Shown: piece by piece, positions 1 through 8,913 of the stretch
How positions within the stretch are numbered: the first letter of the stretch is position 1
Layout of the letters: every line of letters starts with the position of its first letter
DNA from: Streptomyces nigrescens
GTDB lineage: Bacteria > Actinomycetota > Actinomycetes > Streptomycetales > Streptomycetaceae
Length of the DNA stretch: 64,000 nt
Reading direction: 5' to 3'
Assembly: GCA_024349765.1 (NCBI GenBank)
Contig: AP026073.1
Span: forward strand, 2,728,001 to 2,792,000
Notes under the pieces: generated by a model
What the model was told of the DNA's origin: nothing
The model's database searches: none
The model's input: the letters and a program-made list of their open reading frames with translations, nothing else
Position numbers and translations under genes: made by a program

Positions 1-1
1 C

Positions 2-3000
2 GGCCACCGCATCGAGCTGGGAGAGGTGGAGAGCGCGCTCGCCGCCTTCCCCGGGGTGCGGCAGAGCGCGGCGATCGTCGGGACCCTGGACGGCGGCCCG
101 GACACCTCGGCCGGCGCCCGGAGCCTGATCGGCTACTACGTCGCGGACACCCCCCTCGACGAGCCGGCGCTCCGGGCCCACCTGGCCGGGCTGCTGCCGG
201 AGCACATGCGGCCCGCCGCGCTGATGCACCTGACCGCCCTGCCGCTGTCCTTCAGTGGCAAGCTGGACGTCAAGGCGCTGCCGCGGCCCGCCCGTCGGAG
301 CACCGGCCGGCCGGTGGCCCCGGAGGGGGAGACCGAGCAGATGCTCGCCCGGCTCTGGTGCGAGGTACTCGGCGTGGACGAGATCGGCGTCCACGAGCGG
401 TTCTTCGAGGCCGGCGGCAACTCCATCCTGCTCACCAAGCTGCACGCCCGGCTGCCGGAGGACATCCGGAGGACGCTGAGCCTCACCGACCTGTTCGACC
501 ACCCGACCGTCGCCGCACTCGCCGCGCACCTCGACGGCCCGCGCGACGGCGAGGCCCGGCCGGACCGCGCACCGGCCGCGCGCGGCACCGCGGAGCCCGG
601 CGGGGCGGACATCGCCGTCATCGGCATGGCCGGCCGGTTCCCGGACGCCGACACCCTGGAGGAGTACTGGCGCAACCTGACGGCCGGTCATGAATCGGTC
701 GTCCACCACAGCCGGGAAGAGCTGCTGGCCGCCGGCGTCCCGGAGGCCGAGCTCGACCAGCCCGGATACGTCCGGGCGCAGAGCCGGCTGCGGGACATCG
801 CCTCCTTCGACGCGGAGTTCTTCGGCTACTCCCGCCGCGAGGCCGAGACCATGGACCCCCAGCACCGGGTGTTCCTGGAGTGCGCCTGGCACGCCCTGGA
901 GGACGCGCACTGCGACCCGTACACCTACGAGGGCGACATCGGGCTGTACGCGGGCGCGGGCCAGAACGACTACGCCCTGGACCATGTCCTGCCGGGCCTG
1001 GAGGACGCCGATCTGGCGACCCGCTACCAGGCGATGATCAACAACCAGGCGAACTTCCTGTGCACCAAGGTCGCCTACAAGCTCGACCTGACCGGGCCCG
1101 CGGTGACCGTGCAGACCGCCTGCTCGACATCCCTGGTCGCCGTGCACCAGGCGTGCACGGCACTCCTGGCCGGGGACTGCGACATCGCCATGGCCGGCGG
1201 CGTCTCGATCGGCAAGCTGGGCACCGAGGGTTACGTCCACCAGGACGGCATGGTGTTCTCCCCCGACGGCGCCTGCCGTGCCTTCGACGAGGCCGCCCAG
1301 GGCACCGTCGAGGGACAGGGCGTCGGCATCGTCGTCCTGAAGCGGCTCGACCGGGCGCTGGCCGACAACGACCCGATCCGCGCCGTCATCAAGGCCACCG
1401 CCCTCAACAACGACGGCCGGCAGAAAGTCGGTTACACCGCGCCCAGCCGGCAGCGGCAGGCCGCGGTGATCCGCACCGCCCACCGGAAGGCCGGCATCGA
1501 CCCGGCGACCATCAGCTACATCGAGGCACACGGCACCGGCACCGCCCTCGGGGACCCCATCGAGGTCGCCGCCCTGCACGAGGCGTTCGCCGAGGCCGAC
1601 GTGCCCGCACAGCGGATCGCGCTGGGCTCGGTGAAGACCAACATCGGCCACCTCGACGTCGCGTCCGGCATCGCCGGACTGATCAAGGCCGTGCTGTGCC
1701 TGGAGCACCGCACCCTGGCCCCGACGCTGCACCACACCACCCCCAACCCCCGCCTGGAGCTGGAGAAGGGCCCCTTCTACGTCAACACCGCCAGTACGCC
1801 CTGGACCAGCGAGCACCCGGTGCTGCGGGCCGGCGTCAGCTCCTTCGGGATCGGCGGCACCAACGCCCATGTCGTCCTGGAAGAGGCACCGGCCGCTGCG
1901 GCGTCCACCAGGACGCCGGCCCGCTCGCAGCAGCTGCTGATGCTGTCGGCGCACTCACCGGAGGCGCTGGCACAGCGGTCGCGGGACCTGGCGGAGCATC
2001 TGACCACCCACCCGGACGTCCCGCTCGACCGGCTTGCGTACACCCTGCACACCGCACGGCACCGCTTCCGGCACCACCGCGTCGTCGTCGGCGACAGCCG
2101 GACCGACCTGGCCGACAAGCTCGCCGCCGAGGAGCGCGAGCCGATCACCTGGCAGGAAGGACGCCCGACGGTGTTCCTCTTCCCGGGCCAGGGAGCCCAG
2201 TACCAGGAGATGGGACGGGCGCTCTACGACAGCGAACCGGCCTTCCGGGCCGAGGTGGACCGCTGTCTGGAGATCCTCCGGCCACTCCTCCCCGAAGGCG
2301 TCGACGAGGCCGATCTGCTGGGCCGCACCGCGCGCGTGGGGGACACCCGCTACACCCATCCCGCGCTGTTCATCGTGGAATACGCGCTGGCCCGCTGGTT
2401 CATCGGCCTCGGCGTCCGGCCGGCCGCGATGATCGGGCACAGCCTGGGCGAGTACGTCGCGGCCTGCCTGGCGGGCGTGTTCTCGCTGGAGGACGCGCTG
2501 ACCCTGATCCTGGAACGCGGCCGGCTGCTCGCCGGCACCGGCGCCGGGGCGATGCTCGCGGTCCCGCTGCCCGCCGAACGGATCCGGCCCGTGGCGCACC
2601 GGCACGGCCTCGACCTCGCCACGGTCAACGACGCCATGAGCTGTGTGGTCTCCGGCCCGCCCGAGGGCATCGAGGCGCTGACCGCGGAGCTCGCCGCCGA
2701 CGGGATCACCGGGCGCCGGGTCGCGGTCTCGCACGCCTTCCACTCCCGGCTGCTCGACCCCGTACTGGACGAGTTCGCCGCCGTGCTGGCACGTACCGAA
2801 CTCCGCGCGCCCACCGTCCCGTTCCTGTCCAACCTGACCGGTGACTGGGCCGACCCCGCCCAGGTGACCCGCCCCGAGTACTGGACGGCGCAGCTGCGTG
2901 GCACGGTGGAGTTCCACCGCGGGCTGGCCACGCTGTACGGGGACGTGCGCACCCGGGGCGCCGTCCTGCTGGAGCTGGGCCCCGGCGGGATCCTCACCCG

Positions 3001-4357
3001 GTCGGCGCGCGGCCACGAAGCGCGCACCGACCACCTGGTGGTCCCTGCCATGCCGCGGGCCGCCCGGGCCGACGAGGAACCGGCCACCGTGCTGACGGCC
3101 CTGGGCACGGCCTGGGCCGCGGGCGTCGACGTCGACGCGGCCGCCTTCCACGGCCTGACCGCCCGCGACCGGGTGCGGCTGCCCGGCTACGCCTTCCAGC
3201 GGCACGAGCACTGGATCGACCGCTCCGGTACCGCGGCGGTCACCCCGTCGAGGGCCACCCCGGCCGAGGCGCGGCCGACGGCCGGAGAACCGGCCGCGGC
3301 GGTCGCGGAGGACGAGGTGAGCACCGTTGTCGCGGAAGCCTGGCGCGCCGTCCTCGGCGTCCGGGACGTCCGGCCCGACGACGACTTCTTCGCCCGCGGC
3401 GGGGACTCGCTGGCCGCCGTACAGCTCGTCGCCCGCATCCGGCAACGGACCGGCGTCCGCCTGGAGTTCATGGCCCTCGAACAGCACACCCCCCAGGCCG
3501 TCGCGGAGCACCTGGCCGCACACCTGGCGAACCGGTTCGCCCCCGCGGCCGCGCCGTCGGTCGTCGTCGTCAAGAAGGGCGAACCGCAGTCCCGGCCGCC
3601 CCTGGTCCTGGTCCACCCGATCGGCGGCGATGTGTACTTCTACCGCGAGCTGGCCGGCTGCCTACCGGACGACCAGCCGGTGTACGCACTCCGCTCGCCC
3701 ATGCTGGACGGCACCGCGGAGCTCGGCACCATCGAGGAGATGGCCGCGCACTATCTGGAGCAGCTCACGGAATTCGGCCTCCAGGCCCCGTTCCGGCTCG
3801 GCGGCTCCTCGTTCGGCGGCATCGTCGCCTACGAAATGGCCCAGCTGCTCGACGCGCGCGACGGGTACCGCCCCGAGGTGGTGCTGATCGACAGCCCCGC
3901 CCACGGCAACCTGCCCGCCGAGATGTCCGGTGAGGACATCCTGGACTACCTGTTCCGCTACGGCCTGGCCCGGCTGGACTTCCCGATGGCCGAGCTCGAA
4001 GCGCTGCCCACCCTCGACGAGAAGATCGCCTACCTCGCCGACAAGTCCCGCGGCACCGAATTCGAGGAGATGCTCTCGGCCGAGTTCCTGCCCCGCTACC
4101 TGCGCACCTGGCAGCGGCACGGCCGCGCCATGCACGGATACGTCCCGCGTCCCTACGCCGGCGACCTCGTGTACTTCGCGCACCAGGAGGAGATCCCGGA
4201 GTTCCCCGCGGACCAGGCCCGGCACTGGCGCCGGCTGGCCGCCGGCGGCTGGACCGAGGTGCCGGTGCCCGGAAACCACCTCAGCATGAACGGGCTGCCG
4301 CACATCGCGACGGTCGGCGCCCACCTCGCAACGACCCAGGGAGAAGACGGTGAGTGA
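2..4357 (+). CDS. Hybrid NRPS/type I PKS, 5'-truncated by the window (A end-PCP-KS-AT-ACP-TE)
   Basis: The gene begins outside the window; the frame is open from base 2 and starts in the adenylation core motif A8 (GHRIELGEVE). In order one sees the A-domain end (A10-like SGKLD near 254), a peptidyl carrier (GGNSI, Ser codon 422-424), a ketosynthase from about 605 (TACSTS, Cys codon 1121-1123; EAHGTGT; NIGH), an acyltransferase from about 2165 (GHSLGE; HAFH, which in this family indicates malonyl-CoA), an acyl carrier (GGDSL near 3400) and a thioesterase (GGSSFGG near 3810). No KR, DH or ER is present, so the extended unit should keep its keto group. Inferred role: extend an activated amino acid by one malonate and release it. 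The amino acid cannot be read because the A-domain pocket lies upstream. Confidence 0.95.
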   Translation, partial: GHRIELGEVESALAAFPGVRQSAAIVGTLDGGPDTSAGARSLIGYYVADTPLDEPALRAHLAGLLPEHMRPAALMHLTALPLSFSGKLDVKALPRPARRSTGRPVAPEGETEQMLARLWCEVLGVDEIGVHERFFEAGGNSILLTKLHARLPEDIRRTLSLTDLFDHPTVAALAAHLDGPRDGEARPDRAPAARGTAEPGGADIAVIGMAGRFPDADTLEEYWRNLTAGHESVVHHSREELLAAGVPEAELDQPGYVRAQSRLRDIASFDAEFFGYSRREAETMDPQHRVFLECAWHALEDAHCDPYTYEGDIGLYAGAGQNDYALDHVLPGLEDADLATRYQAMINNQANFLCTKVAYKLDLTGPAVTVQTACSTSLVAVHQACTALLAGDCDIAMAGGVSIGKLGTEGYVHQDGMVFSPDGACRAFDEAAQGTVEGQGVGIVVLKRLDRALADNDPIRAVIKATALNNDGRQKVGYTAPSRQRQAAVIRTAHRKAGIDPATISYIEAHGTGTALGDPIEVAALHEAFAEADVPAQRIALGSVKTNIGHLDVASGIAGLIKAVLCLEHRTLAPTLHHTTPNPRLELEKGPFYVNTASTPWTSEHPVLRAGVSSFGIGGTNAHVVLEEAPAAAASTRTPARSQQLLMLSAHSPEALAQRSRDLAEHLTTHPDVPLDRLAYTLHTARHRFRHHRVVVGDSRTDLADKLAAEEREPITWQEGRPTVFLFPGQGAQYQEMGRALYDSEPAFRAEVDRCLEILRPLLPEGVDEADLLGRTARVGDTRYTHPALFIVEYALARWFIGLGVRPAAMIGHSLGEYVAACLAGVFSLEDALTLILERGRLLAGTGAGAMLAVPLPAERIRPVAHRHGLDLATVNDAMSCVVSGPPEGIEALTAELAADGITGRRVAVSHAFHSRLLDPVLDEFAAVLARTELRAPTVPFLSNLTGDWADPAQVTRPEYWTAQLRGTVEFHRGLATLYGDVRTRGAVLLELGPGGILTRSARGHEARTDHLVVPAMPRAARADEEPATVLTALGTAWAAGVDVDAAAFHGLTARDRVRLPGYAFQRHEHWIDRSGTAAVTPSRATPAEARPTAGEPAAAVAEDEVSTVVAEAWRAVLGVRDVRPDDDFFARGGDSLAAVQLVARIRQRTGVRLEFMALEQHTPQAVAEHLAAHLANRFAPAAAPSVVVVKKGEPQSRPPLVLVHPIGGDVYFYRELAGCLPDDQPVYALRSPMLDGTAELGTIEEMAAHYLEQLTEFGLQAPFRLGGSSFGGIVAYEMAQLLDARDGYRPEVVLIDSPAHGNLPAEMSGEDILDYLFRYGLARLDFPMAELEALPTLDEKIAYLADKSRGTEFEEMLSAEFLPRYLRTWQRHGRAMHGYVPRPYAGDLVYFAHQEEIPEFPADQARHWRRLAAGGWTEVPVPGNHLSMNGLPHIATVGAHLATTQGEDGE

Positions 4358-5228
4358 GCAGACGAACGGGGCACTGTGCGCCGTCCCCGGCGGCCGGATC
4401 CGGTACGAGATCCTCAACCCCGGCGCACCCGGCACGCCGGTCGTGACCGTCCACGGCGGCCCCGGCACACCGCACGACTATCTGCGCCCGCTGGCCGACC
4501 TGCTGCCGGGTCACCCGGTGGTCGTCTACGACCAGCTGGGCTGCGGCCGCTCCGAGCGGCCGGCCGACCCGTCGCTGTGGCGGCTGGACCGCTTCGTCGG
4601 GGAACTTGCCGCCCTCCTGGCCGAGTTGGACCTGCCGCGATTCCATCTGCTCGGGCACTCCTTCGGCACGATGATCGCCGCCGAGTACGCCTTGCGGGGC
4701 GGCCCGCACCGCCCCGAGTGGCTGGTGCTGGTCTCCCCGGTGCTCAGCGTCCGCAAGTACGAGGACGACATGCGGCAGCTGCTGTTCCGGCTGCCCCCGG
4801 ACACCGCCCAGGGCCTCACCGACGCCCTGCGCACGGGCCGGTACGACACACCGGAGTACGTCGACGCCGCAATGGTCTTCGCCGAGCGGCACATGTGCCG
4901 CACCGAATGGCCGGACACCCTGCTGGACGCCACCATGGACACCGCCGCCGCGGTACGCGACACCATGTGGGGCCGGACCGAGTTCCAGGTGACCGGCAAT
5001 CTGCGGTCGTACACCTGCACCGACCGGCTGGGCGGCCTGTCGGCCGACACCCTCATCCTCTGCGGCGAGCACGACTTCGTACCGCCGCGGGCCGGTCAGG
5101 CGTACGCCCGGGCGATACCGGGCGCCGACACCGCGGTCATCGCGGGCGCCTCGCACATGCCCCATCTGGAGTCCCCCGAGCTGTTCGCCAAGGAGCTGCT
5201 GGCCCGCATCGACGCAGGTCATAAATGA
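4350..5228 (+). CDS. Alpha/beta hydrolase of the proline iminopeptidase family
   Basis: A 292-residue alpha/beta hydrolase. HGGPG near residue 31 is the oxyanion-hole motif typical of proline iminopeptidases and their amide-cleaving relatives, GHSFGT near residue 108 carries the nucleophilic Ser, and a late His lies in GASHMPH. The GTG start overlaps the end of the NRPS/PKS gene by 8 bases, so the two are translationally coupled. In NRPS clusters such enzymes often trim an N-terminal residue or hydrolyse or cyclise a carrier-bound or released product; which applies here is inference. No signal peptide is visible, so it should act in the cytoplasm. Confidence 0.85.
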   Translation: MSEQTNGALCAVPGGRIRYEILNPGAPGTPVVTVHGGPGTPHDYLRPLADLLPGHPVVVYDQLGCGRSERPADPSLWRLDRFVGELAALLAELDLPRFHLLGHSFGTMIAAEYALRGGPHRPEWLVLVSPVLSVRKYEDDMRQLLFRLPPDTAQGLTDALRTGRYDTPEYVDAAMVFAERHMCRTEWPDTLLDATMDTAAAVRDTMWGRTEFQVTGNLRSYTCTDRLGGLSADTLILCGEHDFVPPRAGQAYARAIPGADTAVIAGASHMPHLESPELFAKELLARIDAGHK

Positions 5229-5243
5229 GTTGCTCCGTCCGAC

Positions 5244-5264
5244 CACGCCCATACGATGGGCGTG
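5244..5264. terminator. Hairpin after the NRPS/PKS-hydrolase pair
   Basis: Two perfect 9-base arms (CACGCCCAT and ATGGGCGTG) with a 3-base loop, just downstream of the hydrolase stop and about 215 bases before the MFS gene. There is no T-run, so this may be a weak terminator or an mRNA-stabilising end. Confidence 0.45.
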
Positions 5265-5478
5265 ACGACAGCCTTGACGCAGAAGGGGACACGTTGCAGC
5301 CGGCATTACGTGCCGCAGGTGGTGAACGGGCGAGCCGACGGCCTCTCAATGCCCACGCCACCTGGTGGCCCTTGGTCCGAAGACCATAGCCGCACCGCAG
5401 AGCCTGCCGATCCCGGCACGGCTCTGCTCAGCGTGCCCGCATTCCCTTCTTCCCATCAGGTCCGTCCTTCATGAGGCC

Positions 5479-6681
5479 ATGAAACAACACAGATATCTGC
5501 CTGCCCTTTTGGTCGTGACGCTCGTCGGCACGATCATGGAACTCGACATGTCCGTGCCCAGCTTCCCGGACATCGCCAAGAGCCTCACGGCGTCCGAGTC
5601 CTCGGTACAGCTGACGATCACCTACAACTTCTTCGGCTACTGCCTCGGCGCCCTGGCCTACGGCCCGCTCTCCGACCGGTTCGGCCGGCGCAAGGTCATG
5701 CTGATCGGCAACACGATCATGCTGGCCGGCGCGCTGGGCTGCGCGATCGCGCCCAACATCGAGTTCCTGCTCGGTTCCCGGCTCGTCCAGGGCGTCGGCG
5801 CCAGCACCTCCGTGGTCCTGGTCTTCGTCATCATCGGCGACGTCTACCAAGGCACCGAGCTGTTCAAGATGTTCGGGCTCACCAACGCCGCGATGTCCAC
5901 GTTCATGACGGCGGCACCCGCGCTCGGCGGACTCATCAACCGCACGATCGGCTGGCGCGGCAACTACGCCACCGTCTGCGGCATCACGCTGGTCTCGCTG
6001 CTGCTGATGGCGTGCTTCCTGCCCGAGACCAAGGGCGAGCGGGCAAAGGTGACCGTCCGTCAGGTCGCCGCGGACTACCGCAAGCTGCTGTCCAGCAAGG
6101 AGTTCCTCGCGGCCTCGGTCGTCCCCAGCCTGCTGTTCGCCGCCTACATGGTGTTCATCGCGTCCAGCTCGTTCCTCTACACCGACACCTACGGGCTGTC
6201 CACGATCGGCTTCGCCGGCCATCTGCTGATCATCGTGGCCTCGTTCGCCGTGACCAGCCTGTTCGCCTCGAAGCTCATCGGGGTGCTGGGCGGCCCGGAA
6301 CGCACGGTGGTCTACAGCATCGCCACCACCGTCCTCGGCATCGCCCTGTTCCTGGTGTTCGGCGAGGGTGCCTGGGCGACCACCGGCCCCATCGCCGTCT
6401 TCTGCGTCGGCTTCGCCGCGGTCTACCCGGTCATCTTCGGGCGCTCCCTGGCGGTCTTCCCGGAGCTCCAGGGCGCCGCGTCCTCGCTGAACATGAGCGG
6501 TCGGGCGCTGCTGGTGACGCTGCTCACCGGCGTCGCCAGCAGCCTGTTCACCGGTGACTCGATCGTGACCGCCGGAGTCATGGCCGTCGCCGTGGTCGTC
6601 GCCGCGCCCCTGGCCTTCGTCAAGCCGAAGCAGAGCGCGGCGGACCAGGTGGAAGCCGAGCCGGTGCCCGAGGCCGGCTGA
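5479..6681 (+). CDS. MFS multidrug/metabolite exporter (Bcr/CflA-like)
   Basis: A 400-residue protein with about twelve hydrophobic segments. The N-terminal segment ends LDMSVPSFPDI, as in the DHA1/Bcr-type proton antiporters, and GPLSDRFGRRKVM is the conserved loop 2-3 signature. The start is ATG 5479 with a nearby GAGG; longer upstream reading lacks membrane character. It lies between the NRPS/PKS pair and the N-oxygenase in the same direction, so the simplest inference is export of the cluster product. A 250-base gap upstream leaves room for its own promoter, but I could not identify one. Confidence 0.9.
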   Translation: MKQHRYLPALLVVTLVGTIMELDMSVPSFPDIAKSLTASESSVQLTITYNFFGYCLGALAYGPLSDRFGRRKVMLIGNTIMLAGALGCAIAPNIEFLLGSRLVQGVGASTSVVLVFVIIGDVYQGTELFKMFGLTNAAMSTFMTAAPALGGLINRTIGWRGNYATVCGITLVSLLLMACFLPETKGERAKVTVRQVAADYRKLLSSKEFLAASVVPSLLFAAYMVFIASSSFLYTDTYGLSTIGFAGHLLIIVASFAVTSLFASKLIGVLGGPERTVVYSIATTVLGIALFLVFGEGAWATTGPIAVFCVGFAAVYPVIFGRSLAVFPELQGAASSLNMSGRALLVTLLTGVASSLFTGDSIVTAGVMAVAVVVAAPLAFVKPKQSAADQVEAEPVPEAG

Positions 6682-6840
6682 CAACCGCCGTCCACCGACG
6701 GGAAGTTCGGCTTCCCACCTTTCCTTCTCCCCTCCCTTCGTCCGCACGGCGGCGCCCACCGGCAGCCGCCGTGCGGATGCACCCGCACCAGGGGCGCGGG
6801 GCCCGCACCGCGATACCCCGCGCCCGGAAAGAGGCCCGTC

Positions 6841-7815
6841 ATGAACGCAAACGGCCAGGAAACCCCCGAAACCGGACGGACACTGTCCAGCCTGACCGGT
6901 GAGTACACCGTCCGCTGGGAGTCCCGCTCCTCCGTGCGTACCCGCCCCCGCAAGACCATCGACTTCGAGGAGGAGGGCTACTTCTTCCCCGAGGACAAGC
7001 AGCCGCTGCTGCTGGCCGACGAGGTCGCCTCGCTCGGCGGGAAGGCGAAGAACGACATCCTCGTGCAGTCCTTCTACAAGTACCTGCACGACATCGTGAA
7101 CCTGGAAATCAAGGAAATCGTCGCGGCCTGCTCGAAAATCCTCTACGCGGACCTTCCGGTGGAGTTCTCCGAGGAGACCAAGCTCAACACCTACTCGGTG
7201 ATCATCGACGAGTACTACCACGTTTACATCGCCCAGGACATGATCCTGCAGCTGGAGGAGCAGCACCCGGACCTCAAGCCGCTCGACTACCCCATATCCG
7301 ACTCTCGGCGCGCGGTCATCGAGACCAAGAAACACCTCGACCCGAAGTACCACGACGTCTTCGAGATCCTCGCCAACTGCTGTTTCGAGACCACGCTCGT
7401 CCGCGAACTCGTGGAGTTCTTCAACAGCCCCGGCGTCCACCCGTCGATCAAGTACTACGTCAACGACCACATGAACGACGAGTCCCGGCACTACGCGTTC
7501 TTCTACGACCTGATGACCTACCTGTGGGCCGAGGTCCCCGAGGACTACCGGCAGGCCATCGGCATCCACCTCGCCGACTTCACCCTGCTGTACCTCTCCG
7601 TCGAATCGGAGAAGCTCTTCAACATCGAATTGCTCGGCTCCTTCATCGAGGACCGCGAGCAGGCCCGCACATCCGTGGAAGCGCTCTACGCCGGATTCGA
7701 GATCACCCCGGACGTGCCGATCGTCAAGAACGTCCTCCGCGCATTCCGCAACGCGGGAATGCTCGACCACCCCTCCGTCCGCGCCGGCTTCACCCGGATC
7801 GGCTGGACCGTCTGA
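6841..7815 (+). CDS. AurF-like di-iron N-oxygenase
   Basis: A 324-residue all-helical protein with carboxylate/histidine ligand motifs of the p-aminobenzoate N-oxygenase (AurF, PF11583) family: E-I-K-E early, DEYYHVY near residue 122, FETTLVRE near 182 and DESRHYAFF near 213. Known members oxidise amino groups to hydroxylamine, nitroso or nitro, and in PvfB/HamC-type enzymes act on amino-acid substrates during formation of N-N or diazeniumdiolate groups. Start ATG 6841 follows a GGAAAGAGG ribosome site. In this cluster it would oxidise the amino group of the NRPS-activated amino acid or of the released product; the substrate is inference. The 159-base gap upstream holds no gene. Confidence 0.85.
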   Translation: MNANGQETPETGRTLSSLTGEYTVRWESRSSVRTRPRKTIDFEEEGYFFPEDKQPLLLADEVASLGGKAKNDILVQSFYKYLHDIVNLEIKEIVAACSKILYADLPVEFSEETKLNTYSVIIDEYYHVYIAQDMILQLEEQHPDLKPLDYPISDSRRAVIETKKHLDPKYHDVFEILANCCFETTLVRELVEFFNSPGVHPSIKYYVNDHMNDESRHYAFFYDLMTYLWAEVPEDYRQAIGIHLADFTLLYLSVESEKLFNIELLGSFIEDREQARTSVEALYAGFEITPDVPIVKNVLRAFRNAGMLDHPSVRAGFTRIGWTV

Positions 7816-7873
7816 CCCGCACCGCCCACCCCTTCACCCGTACCGGGACCGACCGGGACTCACGAGGAACACC

Positions 7874-8791
7874 ATGAATTCCACGATTTCGCACCACACC
7901 ACCACCAAGGTCGACGACGACCGGCGCACCAAGGAAATCGCCGCGGAAATCGAGCAACGCCTCCGGCAGGCCGACAGACTCGTACTGCCGCTGGACGAGA
8001 CTCTCGAACTCCTCGCACAGCTCCAGGAGTTCGAGCTCGGCCGCTTCCTGCTGCACAACCGCGGCCTCAACGGCTACTGGACCTCCTACATCTTCCGCAA
8101 CGAGCCCACCGGCCCGACCACGCCGCTGGAGCACTGGCTGCTCAACAACTCCCTGCTGTGCCAGGCCCGCGAGCGCTACCACCGCTTCAAGGAGGAGATC
8201 GCCGCCCGCATCACCGATGGCGCCACCCTCGCCTCCGTCCCCTGCGGCGTCATGGACGACCTCCTCCAGCAGGACTACGAAGGCGTCACCGGCTTCCGCC
8301 TCGTCGGGATCGACCTCGACGAGGAATCCATCGGCTACGCCCGCAAGAACGCCGCCGAGCGCGGCCTCGCCGAGCACACCGCGTTCCAGGTGCGCGACGC
8401 CTGGAACCTCGGGGTGGAGGGCGAGTTCGACCTCATCGTCAGCAACGGTCTGAACATGTACGAGTCGGACCCGCAGCGGCTCACCGACCTCTACCGCAGC
8501 TTCCACCAGGCCCTCCGCCCCGGCGGCCGGCTGCTGCTGAGCTTCCTCACCCCGCCGCCCCCGCCCCCGTGGGAGGCCCCGGAGCAGGCCGCGGCCTGGC
8601 AGAAGTACCAGATCGCCGAGGCCGATCTACGCCGCGAACTGTCCATCATGGGCGACATCATCCAGGCCACCTACCTGAACTTCTCCAGCGAGGAGGAGGT
8701 ACGCGGCCAGCTGGCGGCCGCCGGCCTGAGCGTCGCTGACATCCGCTACAGCCCGCAGGGCGTACTGCCCATCGTCACCGCGGTCAAGTGA
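7874..8791 (+). CDS. Class I SAM-dependent methyltransferase
   Basis: A 305-residue protein. Residues about 115-250 form a Rossmann methyltransferase fold: glycine loop VPCGVMDD (a variant of DxGxGxG), acidic end of beta 2 in LVGIDLDEES, and FDLIVSNGLNMY at motif IV. The N-terminal 110 residues are helical and unlike common small methyltransferases. Six prolines in a row follow the central sheet (about residue 228). Start ATG 7874 has GAGGAA upstream, 58 bases after the N-oxygenase gene, suggesting one transcript. Plausible targets are the oxidised nitrogen or the enol of the beta-keto product; both are inference. Confidence 0.85.
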   Translation: MNSTISHHTTTKVDDDRRTKEIAAEIEQRLRQADRLVLPLDETLELLAQLQEFELGRFLLHNRGLNGYWTSYIFRNEPTGPTTPLEHWLLNNSLLCQARERYHRFKEEIAARITDGATLASVPCGVMDDLLQQDYEGVTGFRLVGIDLDEESIGYARKNAAERGLAEHTAFQVRDAWNLGVEGEFDLIVSNGLNMYESDPQRLTDLYRSFHQALRPGGRLLLSFLTPPPPPPWEAPEQAAAWQKYQIAEADLRRELSIMGDIIQATYLNFSSEEEVRGQLAAAGLSVADIRYSPQGVLPIVTAVK

Positions 8792-8913
8792 CGCCCGCGT
8801 TCACCTGACCCCCCGCCCCGACGGGCCGAGGCGGCCGGAGCGACGACACGCACCGGCCGCCGCGCGCCCACTCCTCGCACCACCCGAACTACGGCCCTGG
8901 AGCCCCACTTCTC

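Noticed and set aside
1955-3616. 553-codon - strand frame opposite the NRPS/PKS gene
   Set aside because: Antisense of the AT and ACP domains; no recognisable protein features.
5428-7770. 780-codon open frame on the - strand opposite the MFS and N-oxygenase genes
   Set aside because: Low-complexity Asp/Gly/Val-rich translation, crosses two real genes and their intergenic gap, and has no family motif.
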